Part shown: positions 7,749 to 18,403 of the stretch, piece after piece | Numbering within the stretch: position 1 is the stretch's first letter | Layout: every line of letters begins with the position of its first letter | Assembly (NCBI RefSeq): GCF_035645195.1 | Contig: NZ_DASQNA010000002.1 | Location: 1-64,000 of the forward strand | DNA length: 64,000 nucleotides | Source of the DNA: Paenibacillus sp. | GTDB taxonomy: Bacteria; Bacillota; Bacilli; Paenibacillales; YIM-B00363 | Direction of reading: 5' to 3' | Made by a program: the position numbers and the translations under genes | The notes under the pieces: model-generated | Told to the model about the DNA's origin: nothing | The model's database searches: none | What the model saw: only the letters and a program-made list of their open reading frames with translations

Positions 7749-9149
7749 TTATTGCGTTCTCGTCGACGGCGAACCGACGGCGGTGCGCGGCTTGCGTTCG
7801 CCGCTTGCGCGAGCGCCCGACGCGCCGGACGCGCCTGCGGCAGCCCCGGCCGCCGAACCGCCCGAGCTTGCCGCGCCGCTCGCGGAGCCGCCGGCTCCCC
7901 GTTTCGTTTCGATCGTTTTGAGGAATTCTTCGTTCGTTTTCGTTTCCGCCAATTTCTTGATCAACGCTTCCGTATACTCATGCGAATCCTGCAGCGACTT
8001 GCGGATCGCCCACACTTTGTCGAGCTCTTCCTTCGTCAGCAGCACTTCCTCGCGGCGCGTGCCGGAGCGGCGAATGTCGATCGCCGGGAATATGCGGCGC
8101 TCCGCCAGCTTGCGGTCCAGATGGAGCTCCATGTTGCCCGTACCTTTAAATTCTTCATAAATGACGTCGTCCATACGCGAGCCGGTTTCGACGAGCGCCG
8201 TCGCCAAAATCGTCAGGCTGCCGCCTTCCTCGACGTTGCGCGCGGCGCCGAAAAACCGCTTCGGCCGATGAAACGCCGCCGGATCGACGCCGCCGGACAG
8301 CGTGCGCCCGGATGGCGGAATGACCAAGTTGTACGCCCTCGCCAGACGCGTGATGCTGTCCAGCAAAATGACGACGTCCTTCTTATGCTCGACGAGCCGC
8401 AGCGCGCGTTCAAGCACGAGCTCCGCCACTTTGATATGGTTCTCCGGCACTTCGTCGAACGTCGACGAGACCACCTCGGCATCCACGGAACGCTGCATGT
8501 CGGTCACTTCTTCAGGACGTTCGTCGATGAGGAGAATGAACAGTTTGATGTCCGGGTAATTTTTCGAAATGCTGTTGGCGATTTTTTTCAGAAGCAGCGT
8601 TTTTCCGGCTTTCGGCGGAGCGACGATGAGGCCCCGTTGTCCCAGGCCGACCGGCGTAAATAGATCCATAAGACGCGTGGATATTTCGTCGGGGGCGGTT
8701 TCGAGCACGATCTTCTCCTGCGGATACAGAGGGGTAAGCGCGGGGAAATGCAGCCGTTCGGACGCCGTCTCGGGATCTTCTCCGTTGACCGCCGTCACGT
8801 GCAGCAAACCGAAGTACCGTTCGCTCTCTTTCGGGGGCCGGCATTTGCCGGAAACCAAGTCGCCCGACCGCAAATCGAACTTGCGAATTTGGGAGGCCGA
8901 GATATAAATGTCTTCCGAGCTGGGCAAATAATTGATTGGACGCAAGAATCCGAAGCCTTCCGGCAAAATCTCCAGCACGCCCTGCATGAACATGAGACCG
9001 GACTTTTCCGCTTGGGCCCGCAATATGGCGAACACCAATTCTTTCTTCTTCATCTGGCCGTAATACGGGATCTGGAACGACTTCGCCAGCTTGTACAGAT
9101 CCGTCAGCTTCATCGCTTCCAAATCGGCCAAAGTGAGTTCCGTACTCAA
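7749..9149 (-). CDS. rho: Transcription termination factor Rho
   Basis: 466 aa. Hexameric RNA-dependent ATPase that ends transcription. N-terminal Rho_N helices ([19 protein letters not shown]), a cold-shock-like RNA-binding domain ([20 protein letters not shown]) and a RecA-type ATPase with Walker A APPKAGKT (near 180), Walker [17 protein letters not shown] and the secondary RNA-binding loop region around [20 protein letters not shown]. After the family end there is a low-complexity Ala/Gly/Ser tail of about 50 residues ([20 protein letters not shown]...), not present in B. subtilis Rho. The start is TTG, followed by [10 protein letters not shown]. Confidence 0.96.
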   Translation of the reverse strand: MSTELTLADLEAMKLTDLYKLAKSFQIPYYGQMKKKELVFAILRAQAEKSGLMFMQGVLEILPEGFGFLRPINYLPSSEDIYISASQIRKFDLRSGDLVSGKCRPPKESERYFGLLHVTAVNGEDPETASERLHFPALTPLYPQEKIVLETAPDEISTRLMDLFTPVGLGQRGLIVAPPKAGKTLLLKKIANSISKNYPDIKLFILLIDERPEEVTDMQRSVDAEVVSSTFDEVPENHIKVAELVLERALRLVEHKKDVVILLDSITRLARAYNLVIPPSGRTLSGGVDPAAFHRPKRFFGAARNVEEGGSLTILATALVETGSRMDDVIYEEFKGTGNMELHLDRKLAERRIFPAIDIRRSGTRREEVLLTKEELDKVWAIRKSLQDSHEYTEALIKKLAETKTNEEFLKTIETKRGAGGSASGAASSGGSAAGAAAGASGASGARASGERKPRTAVGSPSTRTQ

Positions 9150-9320
9150 ACAACCACCACATTTCTTAGTAAGTTAAATAACCTCGTAAGGCGAACTTCG
9201 GATGACTTGCCGCGTGACGATGCGGAGCGGCGGCGCGAGGTCAGGTTCGTTGCGCGAAGCCCCCTCCTTGCTTCTAATCTTCTAATCCTACCAACTAGTT
9301 ATCGACGGAATCGAGAGGTT

Positions 9321-10580
9321 CTATTCGCGCTCCAGCCACACTTCCGCGCCGAGCCGCTTCAGGTTGTCCGTCAGCATGTCGTATCCGCGGCGAATGTAAT
9401 CGTAACCGGTAATTTCCGTTACGCCTCCGTTCGGCACCATCATGCCGGCGACGAACAGCGCGGCCCCGGCCCGCAGATCGGTCGCACGCACCTTCGCGCC
9501 GTTCAGCACGCTCCGTTGGATGATCGCGGAACGGCCTTCGACCCGAATGTTCGCGCCCATGCGCTGCAGCTCCGGCACATGCTTGAATCGGCTAGAGTAT
9601 ACGTAATCGGTCAAAATGCTGACGCCGTTCGCCCGCGTGAGCAAACTCGTCATCGGCGATTGCAAATCGGTGGCGAACCCTGGATAAACGAGCGCTTTGA
9701 CATCGACATGCTCGTATTCGGGCTTGCCGACGACGCGAATCGCTTCGTCCATCTCGTAGACGTGCGCGCCCATCTCTTGCAGCTTCGCGGTGAGCGCCTC
9801 CATATGTTTCGGAATGACGTTGTCTACGAGCACGTCTCCCGCCGTCGCCGCGGCGGCGATCATATACGTTCCGGCTTGGATCCGGTCCGGGATGATCGAG
9901 TGGCGGCAGCCGCTCAGTTCTTTGACGCCCTCGATGCGGATCGTTTCCGTTCCTGCGCCCTTGATGCGGGCGCCCATCGAGCTGAGCAGCGTCGCGACAT
10001 CTATGATTTCAGGCTCTTTGGCCGCGTTTTCGATCAATGTTACGCCATTCGCCCGCGAGGCGGCGAGCATGATGTTAATCGTCGCGCCGACGCTGGCGAC
10101 ATCCAAATAAATTTTCGCTCCACGCAGCCCGTTCGAACGAATATGGACGGAGCCGTGTTCGTTCGCTACGGTCGCTCCGAGCGCTTCGAAACCTTTAATA
10201 TGTTGATCGATCGGGCGAGGCTCGAAATTGCAGCCGCCCGGCATGCCGATGAGCGCTTCGCCGAAACGTCCGAGCAGCGCGCCCATTAAATAGTAAGAAG
10301 CCCGCAGCTTTTTTACGTTGCCGTTCGGCAGCGGTTTGGAACGGAGGTCGGTCGGGTCGATCGTCATCTGTCCGTCCCGGTATTCCACCTTCGCGCCGAG
10401 TTCTTCCAGCAGCTCCGCATAAATCATCACGTCGCTGATGTCGGGCAAGTTATCAAGAACGACCGTCGTCTCTGCCAGCAGCGCGGCCGGGATGAGCGCG
10501 ACGGCGCTGTTTTTGGCGCCGCTAATCGTAACCGTTCCGCACAGCGGACGGCCGCCGGCGATCATGAGCTTTTCCGTCAT
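9321..10580 (-). CDS. murA: UDP-N-acetylglucosamine 1-carboxyvinyltransferase
   Basis: 419 aa. First committed step of peptidoglycan synthesis: transfers enolpyruvate from PEP to UDP-GlcNAc in the cytoplasm. The N-terminal [20 protein letters not shown] contains the substrate lysine (GAKN). The loop [16 protein letters not shown] holds the catalytic, fosfomycin-reactive Cys near 117. The C-terminal [13 protein letters not shown] is conserved. Its place between fba and rho matches the second Bacillales paralogue (murZ/murA2). The start at 10580 gives the family N-terminus; the frame is open upstream to 10694. The 170 nt between this gene and rho hold no clear terminator. Confidence 0.95.
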   Translation of the reverse strand: MTEKLMIAGGRPLCGTVTISGAKNSAVALIPAALLAETTVVLDNLPDISDVMIYAELLEELGAKVEYRDGQMTIDPTDLRSKPLPNGNVKKLRASYYLMGALLGRFGEALIGMPGGCNFEPRPIDQHIKGFEALGATVANEHGSVHIRSNGLRGAKIYLDVASVGATINIMLAASRANGVTLIENAAKEPEIIDVATLLSSMGARIKGAGTETIRIEGVKELSGCRHSIIPDRIQAGTYMIAAAATAGDVLVDNVIPKHMEALTAKLQEMGAHVYEMDEAIRVVGKPEYEHVDVKALVYPGFATDLQSPMTSLLTRANGVSILTDYVYSSRFKHVPELQRMGANIRVEGRSAIIQRSVLNGAKVRATDLRAGAALFVAGMMVPNGGVTEITGYDYIRRGYDMLTDNLKRLGAEVWLERE

Positions 10581-10739
10581 TCGTACCTGTTCCCCCTGCT
10601 CGCTTCTGAACATCATCCGTTTCTCCCAGGCCGTACCGCGGGTGTTGCGATCTGATCTTAAAAAAAGAGACAGGGAAACCACTCGGCGCTCCAAAGTCGT
10701 CGAATGAATTTCCCCGCTTTTCCCGCCTGACGCTCGCGT

Positions 10740-11594
10740 TTACGCCTGGTTGCTGCTGCCGAACAACCGGATTTTCGAACGGACGACCTCGACCATCGCG
10801 TTTTTCGCAGGGGTGAGGTATTTCCGCGGATCGTACACGTTGGCGTCTTTGTTCAATACTTCGCGAATCGCGTCGGTGCATGCGACTTGGTTTTCCGTAT
10901 TGACGTTGATCTTGCCTACGCCCGCCGAGATGGAGAGGCGGATCGCTTCGTCCGGCACGCCCGAACCGCCGTGAAGCACGATCGGAACCGGAATCGCCTT
11001 AGCGACTTCCTCGATGATATCGTAACGGATTTTCACTTCGCCTTTGTACATGCCGTGCGCCGTGCCGACCGCGATCGCGACGCAGTCTACGCCCGTTTCT
11101 TCCCAGAAACGAATCGCTTCTTCCGGCTTCGCCAATGCGGCATCGGCCTCGTCGACGCTGATGTCGTCTTCCACGCCGCCGATCGTGCCGAGCTCGCCCT
11201 CGACGGATACGCCCATCGCGTGCGCCGCTTTCACGACTTCCTTCGTGAGGCGAATGTTCTCTTCGAACGAGTGGTGAGAACCGTCGAACATAACGGAAGA
11301 GAAGCCCGCGCGAATACATTTCATCGCGACTTCGAACGTGCTTCCGTGGTCGAGATGGAGCGCGATCGGAAGACCCGATTGCTTCGCGGCGGCTTCCGCG
11401 ATCGCGACCGTATATTCGATGCCCATGTATTTCAACGCGCCTTCGCTAACGCCGAAAATAAACGGGGATTTTTCCGCCATAGCGGCTTCCGTGATGGCTT
11501 TCGCAAACTCCAAGTTGTTCATGTTGAACTGGCCGACCGCGAATTTATTCGCTTTCGCCTTCGGCAAAAATTCGTTCATCGAAACAAGCGGCAC
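10740..11594 (-). CDS. fba: Class II fructose-bisphosphate aldolase
   Basis: 284 aa. Zinc-dependent aldolase that interconverts fructose 1,6-bisphosphate with glyceraldehyde 3-phosphate and dihydroxyacetone phosphate. HLDHGS (about 81-86) carries the catalytic/metal residues, further metal ligands are in VEGELGTIGG and the histidines of AVGTAHGMYKG and VLHGGSGVP, and the phosphate loop is GGSG...INVNTE. The start is GTG with GGGAGG 8 nt upstream. It lies between spo0F and murA as in B. subtilis, but the transaldolase gene found there is missing. A TATAAT at about 11682-11677 may be its -10. Confidence 0.97.
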   Translation of the reverse strand: MPLVSMNEFLPKAKANKFAVGQFNMNNLEFAKAITEAAMAEKSPFIFGVSEGALKYMGIEYTVAIAEAAAKQSGLPIALHLDHGSTFEVAMKCIRAGFSSVMFDGSHHSFEENIRLTKEVVKAAHAMGVSVEGELGTIGGVEDDISVDEADAALAKPEEAIRFWEETGVDCVAIAVGTAHGMYKGEVKIRYDIIEEVAKAIPVPIVLHGGSGVPDEAIRLSISAGVGKINVNTENQVACTDAIREVLNKDANVYDPRKYLTPAKNAMVEVVRSKIRLFGSSNQA

Positions 11595-11725
11595 AAGTAT
11601 AACCTCCCTGATTTCTCCTATTCGAGGCCGTGTCCATCACACACGACTTGTCCGCCGGACGCGACCCGAAGCAAATTATAACATAACCGCGTCCGAAATG
11701 GTATGCCGCCCGGATGCTACCGGCC

Positions 11726-12115
11726 TTACCTCCAAATGGAGTACGAGGAATCTCCGCGAAGCTCGGCGTTCACCGCCGTGCGCAGTTCGTCGATATCGAA
11801 CGGCTTCGTGAAATGCATCAGCGCGCCCGACTCCGTCGCTTCTTTGATCATGTCGAGCTCGCCGTAAGCGGTCATCATGATCACTTTAATGCTGGCATCG
11901 ATTTTCTTGATGTGCTTCAAGATCTCCAACCCGTCCATCCCCGGAATTTTCATGTCCAGCAGAACGAGATCCGGCTTGTGCTCTCTGACGATTTCGAGCG
12001 CCAGCTTTCCGTTGGAGGCTTGGAACGTCCGATATCCTTCGCTGCTGAACACTTCGGTGAGCAGCACGCGGATACCGTTCTGGTCGTCCACGATGAGTAC
12101 GGTATGCTTGTCCAA
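11726..12115 (-). CDS. spo0F: Sporulation phosphorelay response regulator Spo0F
   Basis: 129 aa, a single receiver domain with no output domain. It passes phosphate from sporulation histidine kinases to Spo0B. The acidic pair Asp10/Asp11, phospho-acceptor Asp54 ([10 protein letters not shown]), Thr82 (MMTAYG) and Lys104 (HFTKPFD) are all in place. The start is TTG, with GGAGG 8 nt upstream. It lies between pyrG and fba exactly as in B. subtilis. A candidate sigma-H promoter is listed separately. Possible upstream kinases in this window are at 3934-5367 and 40565-41779. Confidence 0.95.
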   Translation of the reverse strand: MDKHTVLIVDDQNGIRVLLTEVFSSEGYRTFQASNGKLALEIVREHKPDLVLLDMKIPGMDGLEILKHIKKIDASIKVIMMTAYGELDMIKEATESGALMHFTKPFDIDELRTAVNAELRGDSSYSIWR

Positions 12116-12155
12116 ACTGAAGTCCTCCTTCCGTCAAGTGAACCTTATACAAAGG

Positions 12156-12212
12156 GTCGACACCCCTGCCTTGATATCCATACTATTTCGCGGCAACGAA
12201 GCGTTTTCCTGC
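12156..12212 (-). promoter_or_regulatory. Candidate sigma-H promoter and Spo0A-box-like site of spo0F
   Basis: GCAGGAAAA at 12212-12204 matches the sigma-H -35 consensus. After an 11-nt spacer, CGCGAAATA at 12192-12184 is an imperfect -10 (consensus RnnGAATww). TGTCGAC at 12162-12156 is one base from the core 0A box TGTCGAA. B. subtilis spo0F is controlled by sigma-H and Spo0A. Confidence 0.45.
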
Positions 12213-12261
12213 TAAATATCTCAAAAAAATGGTTTCTTTTGCAAAGAAATCAGGGTTATAC

Positions 12262-12311
12262 AAAAAGGCCGCCCTCAAGCGACATGAAGCGCCATCAAGC
12301 GACCTTTTTTT
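12262..12311 (-). terminator. pyrG terminator
   Basis: AAGGTCGC and GCGGCCTT pair at the ends of an interrupted stem, followed on the minus strand by a T-run (TTTTTG). A T-run on the other side makes it potentially bidirectional. Two near-copies of TCGCTTGA lie inside. Confidence 0.6.
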
Positions 12312-12335
12312 CGACAATTTTTCGATGTGATTCCG

Positions 12336-13982
<1,647 letters not shown>

Positions 13983-13990
13983 TTACGGTA

Positions 13991-14030
13991 AAAATAAGAA
14001 AAAGTGACACCCGTACGAACGGGGCACTTT
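13991..14030 (-). terminator. pyrG leader attenuator
   Basis: On the minus strand AAAGTG-CCCCGT and ACGGG-(TGT)-CACTTT form a stem around TCGT, followed by a U-rich run (TTTTTCTTATTTTT). It lies between the pyrG promoter and start codon, as expected for a leader terminator. The short run of Gs that a poly-C 5' extension could pair with is in the 3' arm here. Confidence 0.7.
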
Positions 14031-14057
14031 ATCGTATCTTCGATATATCCGGCTGTA

Positions 14058-14097
14058 GCCCAAAAGATAGTGTACATTGCCGGAGATAGCCTGTCAA
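14058..14097 (-). promoter_or_regulatory. pyrG promoter with GGGC initiation motif
   Basis: TTGACA at 14097-14092, a 17-nt spacer, TACACT at 14074-14069, then GGGC at 14061-14058 at the right distance for +1. In B. subtilis, pyrG transcripts starting GGGC gain extra C residues when CTP is low, and this prevents attenuation. Confidence 0.7.
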
Positions 14098-14115
14098 TAC
14101 AGGCGGCGATCAAGC

Positions 14116-14137
14116 AAAGGGGGGAGAATCCCCCCCG
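14116..14137 (-). terminator. Hairpin after rpoE
   Basis: A run of G, the loop ATTCT and a run of C form a very stable stem immediately after, and slightly overlapping, the rpoE stop. The T-run is weak (TTTGCTTG). Confidence 0.55.
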
Positions 14138-14138
14138 T

Positions 14139-14714
14139 TTATTTGTCGTCGTCGTCTTCGAAATCGTCGAAATCATCCGCTTCCTCGTCTTCGACGTCCG
14201 CCTCTTCTTCCTCGTCCAGCTCGGCTTCTTCGTCGTCGACGACCGCTTCTTCGTCTTCCAACTCTTCGACTTCTTCTTCTTCGTCCTCGAGGAACTCGTC
14301 GCGATCCGCGTCTAAGACGTCGAAATCTTCGCCGTCTTCTGCCGCGTCGTAGCTTTCTTCCTCTTCCTCCGCGTACAGATCGTCGTCGTCGTCATCGTCG
14401 TCGTTGATGATGCGCGGACGCTTGGCGCCGCCGGCCACCGCTTCGTCGCCTTTTTCGACCGGGTACCAGCGCTTGAGGCCCCACAGATTTTGACCGACGC
14501 ACGCGAACCGGCCGTCGATGTTGATCTCCGTGTACACCTGGGCGATGACGTCCTGCGCTTCCTCGTCGGTCAGCCCTTTGACCTGCGCGATTTCTTTCAT
14601 TAAATCCCGGTAATAAAACGGCGTATTGGCCGCCTTCAAAATTTCAAACGCCACGTCGACCATCGGAAGCTCCTTCAATTGGTCGGGCGTAAACTTAAGC
14701 TTGTACTCGCTCAC
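14139..14714 (-). CDS. rpoE: DNA-directed RNA polymerase subunit delta
   Basis: About 191 aa. Gram-positive RNA polymerase accessory subunit that lowers non-specific nucleic-acid binding and speeds recycling. The N-terminal HARE-HTH fold (MSEYKLKFTPDQLKELPMVDVAFEIL ... INIDGRFACVGQNLWGLKRWYP, to about residue 85) is followed by a highly acidic tail of about 95 residues rich in Asp and Glu, as in B. subtilis. The GTG at 14714 is chosen over the TTG at 14723 because it gives the family N-terminus. It lies upstream of pyrG as in B. subtilis. Confidence 0.93.
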   Translation of the reverse strand: MSEYKLKFTPDQLKELPMVDVAFEILKAANTPFYYRDLMKEIAQVKGLTDEEAQDVIAQVYTEINIDGRFACVGQNLWGLKRWYPVEKGDEAVAGGAKRPRIINDDDDDDDDLYAEEEEESYDAAEDGEDFDVLDADRDEFLEDEEEEVEELEDEEAVVDDEEAELDEEEEADVEDEEADDFDDFEDDDDK

Positions 14715-14905
14715 GGTATGCAAAACCCCCAGTCCCTTCGCAGCCCTTCTCGTCCGCGCAAGAGAATATGTATAATGCTACCCTTTCCATTTTCACATCT
14801 TAGTAAAACCTATTTTCTAGAAAAAAGCAACTGTCCGCCCGGGAAGCCGGCGGAGGCGAAGAGGCGCCCCCCTTCGCCGCGACTGTATCCGCTCGACCCC
14901 TTCTT

Positions 14906-15001
14906 ATTGTATGAAATTCGTTCCGGTCTGCAACGTATTCCCGCCCATTTCCGAAAAAAACGGCGAACGCTCATCCCAGCCGGCGACCCGTTTCATACAA
15001 T
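14906..15001. repeat. 11-bp perfect inverted repeat carrying divergent TACAAT boxes
   Basis: ATTGTATGAAA at 14906-14916 and its exact reverse complement TTTCATACAAT at 14991-15001 face each other 74 bp apart, in the divergent gap between rpoE and the S8 protease gene. Each arm holds TACAAT reading outward towards its gene. On the minus strand a TTGCAG lies 16 nt before it. They may be divergent -10 boxes, an operator pair, or both. Confidence 0.5.
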
Positions 15002-15054
15002 GTCACATTCCCTGGTTTGCAACTGCGGAATCGTACATCGTAAGGGGGAAGGAT

Positions 15055-16197
15055 ATGGAAAGCGTCGTCTTCGTCAATATGCTTAGGCAGATCACCCGCA
15101 AACGGCCCGGCGCGAAGCGCCTGATCGTCCGCATGTCGGATCCCGCCGACTACCGCGCGGTCGAAAGAGCCGTCGTCAAAACGTTGTCATCCGTTCGGCC
15201 GCTCCCCCTGATTCGGGCTTTCTCCTGCCGCGGGACGCTTTCGTCAGCCTTCCTCCGCCGCTTCGGCGGCCGCGTCGCCGTCGAGGAAGACACTCCGCTG
15301 TTCGTCCACGCCTTCCCCGCGCAGGGGGTGGGGCAGCCCGTCTCCACCGACCGGCTCGCGGGCCCGTTCGTGCCACCGGGTATTCGGGAGCTTCGCGTGC
15401 CGACCGTCTGGAAGCGATCGCTCGGAGACCGGGTCCGGATCGGCGTCATCGATACGGGCGTCGACTTCCTCCACCCCGATCTAACGCCTTCGCTCGCCCG
15501 CGGCATCAACCTGATCAACCCCCGGACGCTCCCGTTCGACGACAACGGTCACGGCACTCACGTCGCGGGCACGATCGCCGCCGCCGGAAGCCACGGCATG
15601 ACGGGCATCGCGCCGCACGCCGAGCTGCTGCCGGTCAAGGCGTTCGACCATCGGGGCACCGCGTACGTCTCGGACATCGTCAAAGCGATCGATTGGTGCG
15701 TCCAGCAAGGCGTGGACATCATCAACATGAGCTTCGGCATGAAGCATCGCAGCGAATCGATGCTGGAGGCGGTGCGCAACGCGCGGCGGCGCGGCGTCGT
15801 CATCGTCGCCTCGTCGGGCAACGACGGCCGGAGAGGCTTCATCGACTACCCCGCCCGGTTCCCGCAGACGATCAGCGTCGGCGCGATCGACGGGAAGGGC
15901 CGCATCGCCTCGTTCAGCAACCGCGGCCGGCGGATCGACGTGTACGCGCCCGGCGAGAACGTGCTCTCGACGTGGCCGAAGGGCCGCTACTACGAAATGA
16001 ACGGCACATCCATGGCGACCGCGCACGTAACGGGCATTCTGGCGCTCGTCAAAGCGGCGCGCCCGCATTTGTCGCCGGGGCAGCTGAAGCGCATCGTCGC
16101 CGCGGCGCAGGTGCCGCTGCCCGGCTCCGCGACAAAAAAGACCCGGTACCCGGGTCGAATCGATGCGGTGCGCGCCTTCCGCCAGCTTCGAAGATGA
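15055..16197 (+). CDS. Subtilisin-like serine protease (peptidase S8)
   Basis: About 380 aa. The catalytic triad is visible: Asp in RIGVIDTGVDFLHPDL, His in DDNGHGTHVAGTI and Ser in MNGTSMATAHVTG; the oxyanion Asn is in VASSGNDG. The first 120 residues look like an inhibitory pro-region (KRLIVRMSDPADYRAVERAV ...). There is no evident signal peptide after the chosen start, so it may act inside the cell, or by an unusual route. The ATG at 15055 has AAGGGGGAAGGA just upstream; the frame is open upstream to 14911. It is the only plus-strand gene here and lies alone between rpoE and argS. Confidence 0.88.
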   Translation: MESVVFVNMLRQITRKRPGAKRLIVRMSDPADYRAVERAVVKTLSSVRPLPLIRAFSCRGTLSSAFLRRFGGRVAVEEDTPLFVHAFPAQGVGQPVSTDRLAGPFVPPGIRELRVPTVWKRSLGDRVRIGVIDTGVDFLHPDLTPSLARGINLINPRTLPFDDNGHGTHVAGTIAAAGSHGMTGIAPHAELLPVKAFDHRGTAYVSDIVKAIDWCVQQGVDIINMSFGMKHRSESMLEAVRNARRRGVVIVASSGNDGRRGFIDYPARFPQTISVGAIDGKGRIASFSNRGRRIDVYAPGENVLSTWPKGRYYEMNGTSMATAHVTGILALVKAARPHLSPGQLKRIVAAAQVPLPGSATKKTRYPGRIDAVRAFRQLRR

Positions 16198-16198
16198 G

Positions 16199-16218
16199 AG
16201 CGCCGCGCAAGCGGCGCT
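16199..16218. terminator. Convergent hairpin between the S8 protease gene and argS
   Basis: AGCGCCGC, GCAA loop, GCGGCGCT: a perfect 8-bp stem. It starts right after the protease stop codon and overlaps the argS stop codon on the other strand. There is no T-run on either side. Confidence 0.5.
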
Positions 16219-17893
16219 ACATCCGCTCCGGCGCGTGCACGCCGATCAGGCGCAGCGCGTTGACGAACGTGTGCTTCAGCGCAAGGAACAGGGCGAGCTT
16301 CGCCCGCGTCTCCGTCTCGTCCTCGGTGAGCACCCGTTCCGCTTTGTAGAAGCTATGGAATTGGGAGGCCAGCTCGAACACGTACCGCACGATGCGGTGC
16401 GGTGCGAGCGATTCAGCGGATTCGGCGACTTCCTGCGGGAATTCGCCGATCTTGCGCAATAGATCGTACGCCGCTTCCGAATGGAGCGGCGCTAGATCGA
16501 GCTCGTCCTCCGCCGTCGGCACGGCGACGCCCTTCTCCTCGGCTTGGCGGAACACGCTGCAGATCCGCGCGTGCGCGTACTGTACATAATACACCGGGTT
16601 CTCGTTCGATTGGGACACGGCCAGGTCCATGTCGAAGTCGAGATGCGAGTCGGTGCTGCGCATCGCGAAGAAGTAGCGGGTGGCGTCGACGCCGACTTCG
16701 TCCATCAAGTCTTCCATCGTGACCGCTTTGCCGGTCCGCTTGGACATCTTGACCTTCTCTCCGCCTTGGTACAAGCTTACCATCTGCGCGATCAATACCG
16801 TCAGCTTCGCCGGGTCTTCCCCGAGCGCCTCCATCGCCGCCTTCATGCGCGGCACGTAGCCGTGGTGGTCGGCGCCCCAAATGTTGATCATCCGGTCGTA
16901 GCCGCGGCTGTACTTGTCGAGATGGTAGGCGATGTCCGGCAGCAGGTACGTGTACGAGCCGTCGTTCTTGATCAGCACCCGGTCCTTGTCGTCGCCGAAC
17001 GGCGTCGTCCGCAGCCAGACCGCGCCGTCCTGCTCGTAAATATGCCCGTTCTCGCGCAGCTTCGCGAGCGTCGGCTCGATGAGCCCGTTCGTGTAGATCG
17101 ATGTCTCGCTGAACCAGTTGTCGAACCGGACGCGGAACCGTTCCAGGTCGCGCTTAATTTTCTCGAGCTCCCGGGTAAGACCGTATTCGCGGAAGAACGC
17201 GAACCGTTCGGCATCCGGCAGCGACAGCAGCGCGTCGCCCTTCGCCTCGGCCAGTTCGCGGCCGAACGTCACGATATCCTCGCCGTGATAGCCGTCTTCC
17301 GGCATCGCCGCGTCGAGGCCGAGCGCCTGCTTATAGCGCGCCTCGATCGAGTACGCGAGGTTCGCGATTTGGTTGCCCGCGTCGTTGATGTAGTACTCCC
17401 GCTCGACGCGGTAGCCCGCGAAATCGAGCACGTTGCACAGCGCGTCGCCGACCGCGGCGCCGCGCGCATGGCCGAGGTGGAGGCTGCCCGTCGGGTTCGC
17501 GCTGACGAATTCGACCTGCACCTTCTGCCCCTTGCCCGCGTCCGTGCGGCCGTAGCCTTCACCCTGCTGCAACGCTTCGACGACGATGCCGCGCAGATAC
17601 GACTTGTCCATGAACAAATTAATGAAGCCCGGGCCCGCGATTTCCGCGCGCTCGATGCCCGCGGCGGCTTGATCGAGCTCCGCGAGCAGCGCCTCCGCGA
17701 TCGCCCGCGGCGGCTTCTTCGCCGTCTTCGTCATCTGCATCGCGAAATTCGTCGCAAGATCGCCGTGCGCCTTCTCCTTCGGCACCTCGAGCGCGATCGC
17801 CGGCACCGCGTCCTCGGGCGCGAGCCCCGCTTTCACGGCCGCCCGCTGCAGCGCCTCCGTCACTTTCTGCTTCTGTAGCTCCAACGCATTCAT
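16217..17893 (-). CDS. argS: Arginyl-tRNA synthetase
   Basis: 558 aa, class I synthetase. The HIGH motif is HLGHARG (in [19 protein letters not shown], near 130) and the KMSKS motif is [12 protein letters not shown]. An N-terminal additional domain (about 1-110) and a C-terminal DALR anticodon-binding domain (ending [12 protein letters not shown]) are present. The ATG at 17893 overlaps the preceding stop as TAATG, showing translational coupling with ywiB, the same pair as in B. subtilis. Confidence 0.97.
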   Translation of the reverse strand: MNALELQKQKVTEALQRAAVKAGLAPEDAVPAIALEVPKEKAHGDLATNFAMQMTKTAKKPPRAIAEALLAELDQAAAGIERAEIAGPGFINLFMDKSYLRGIVVEALQQGEGYGRTDAGKGQKVQVEFVSANPTGSLHLGHARGAAVGDALCNVLDFAGYRVEREYYINDAGNQIANLAYSIEARYKQALGLDAAMPEDGYHGEDIVTFGRELAEAKGDALLSLPDAERFAFFREYGLTRELEKIKRDLERFRVRFDNWFSETSIYTNGLIEPTLAKLRENGHIYEQDGAVWLRTTPFGDDKDRVLIKNDGSYTYLLPDIAYHLDKYSRGYDRMINIWGADHHGYVPRMKAAMEALGEDPAKLTVLIAQMVSLYQGGEKVKMSKRTGKAVTMEDLMDEVGVDATRYFFAMRSTDSHLDFDMDLAVSQSNENPVYYVQYAHARICSVFRQAEEKGVAVPTAEDELDLAPLHSEAAYDLLRKIGEFPQEVAESAESLAPHRIVRYVFELASQFHSFYKAERVLTEDETETRAKLALFLALKHTFVNALRLIGVHAPERM

Positions 17894-18315
17894 TACGATT
17901 CTTCCGCCTCCTGCACGTCCAAGTTCACCTGAAATCGTCCCGCTTCCGCGCCCCCGACCCGCAGCTCGTACGACCACGTCGCGCGGCCGACGCCGCCTTC
18001 GAAGCGGACGTCGATCCGAGCGGTTCTCGTCTCGAGCGGGAAGGAGCCTTGCGCGGTCTCGTAATATCCGACGGCGATCGCCCCGGGCACGAACCGCTGC
18101 TCCGCGCGCACCGCGCCGTGCCGGATGACGGCGATTTCCGCCGCGCCCAGCTTCACGATCGTCGTGACGCCCTCGAGATCCGGGGACGTCTCCCGGTATC
18201 GGATATACGTATGACCGCCGCGCAAATACGCTTCGCCTGCCGCATCGACCGTCGTTTTCCGTCCGTCGTTCACGGTGGTCAGCCGGACGCGGACGTTCCG
18301 TTTATGCTCATTCAT
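17893..18315 (-). CDS. ywiB: DUF1934 family protein (YwiB)
   Basis: 140 aa, a small all-beta, lipocalin-like protein. [13 protein letters not shown] at the N-terminus, [23 protein letters not shown] and the C-terminal [29 protein letters not shown] fit the family. Function is unknown. It is coupled by a 1-nt overlap to argS. Confidence 0.88.
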   Translation of the reverse strand: MNEHKRNVRVRLTTVNDGRKTTVDAAGEAYLRGGHTYIRYRETSPDLEGVTTIVKLGAAEIAVIRHGAVRAEQRFVPGAIAVGYYETAQGSFPLETRTARIDVRFEGGVGRATWSYELRVGGAEAGRFQVNLDVQEAEES

Positions 18316-18358
18316 GGTTTTCAGTGTACTCCAACGCTCTTGCCCTTTGCAAGGCGAA

Positions 18359-18392
18359 GACGCCCGCCGGCCGGAGAGGCGCGACGGGCGTC
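18359..18392 (-). terminator. Hairpin after the beta-galactosidase gene
   Basis: GACGCCCG and CGGGCGTC form a perfect 8-bp stem with an 18-nt GC-rich loop, followed on the minus strand by TTCGCCTT. It lies between the beta-galactosidase stop and the ywiB start. The T-run is poor. Confidence 0.5.
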
Positions 18393-18403
18393 GAGACGGC
18401 CGA

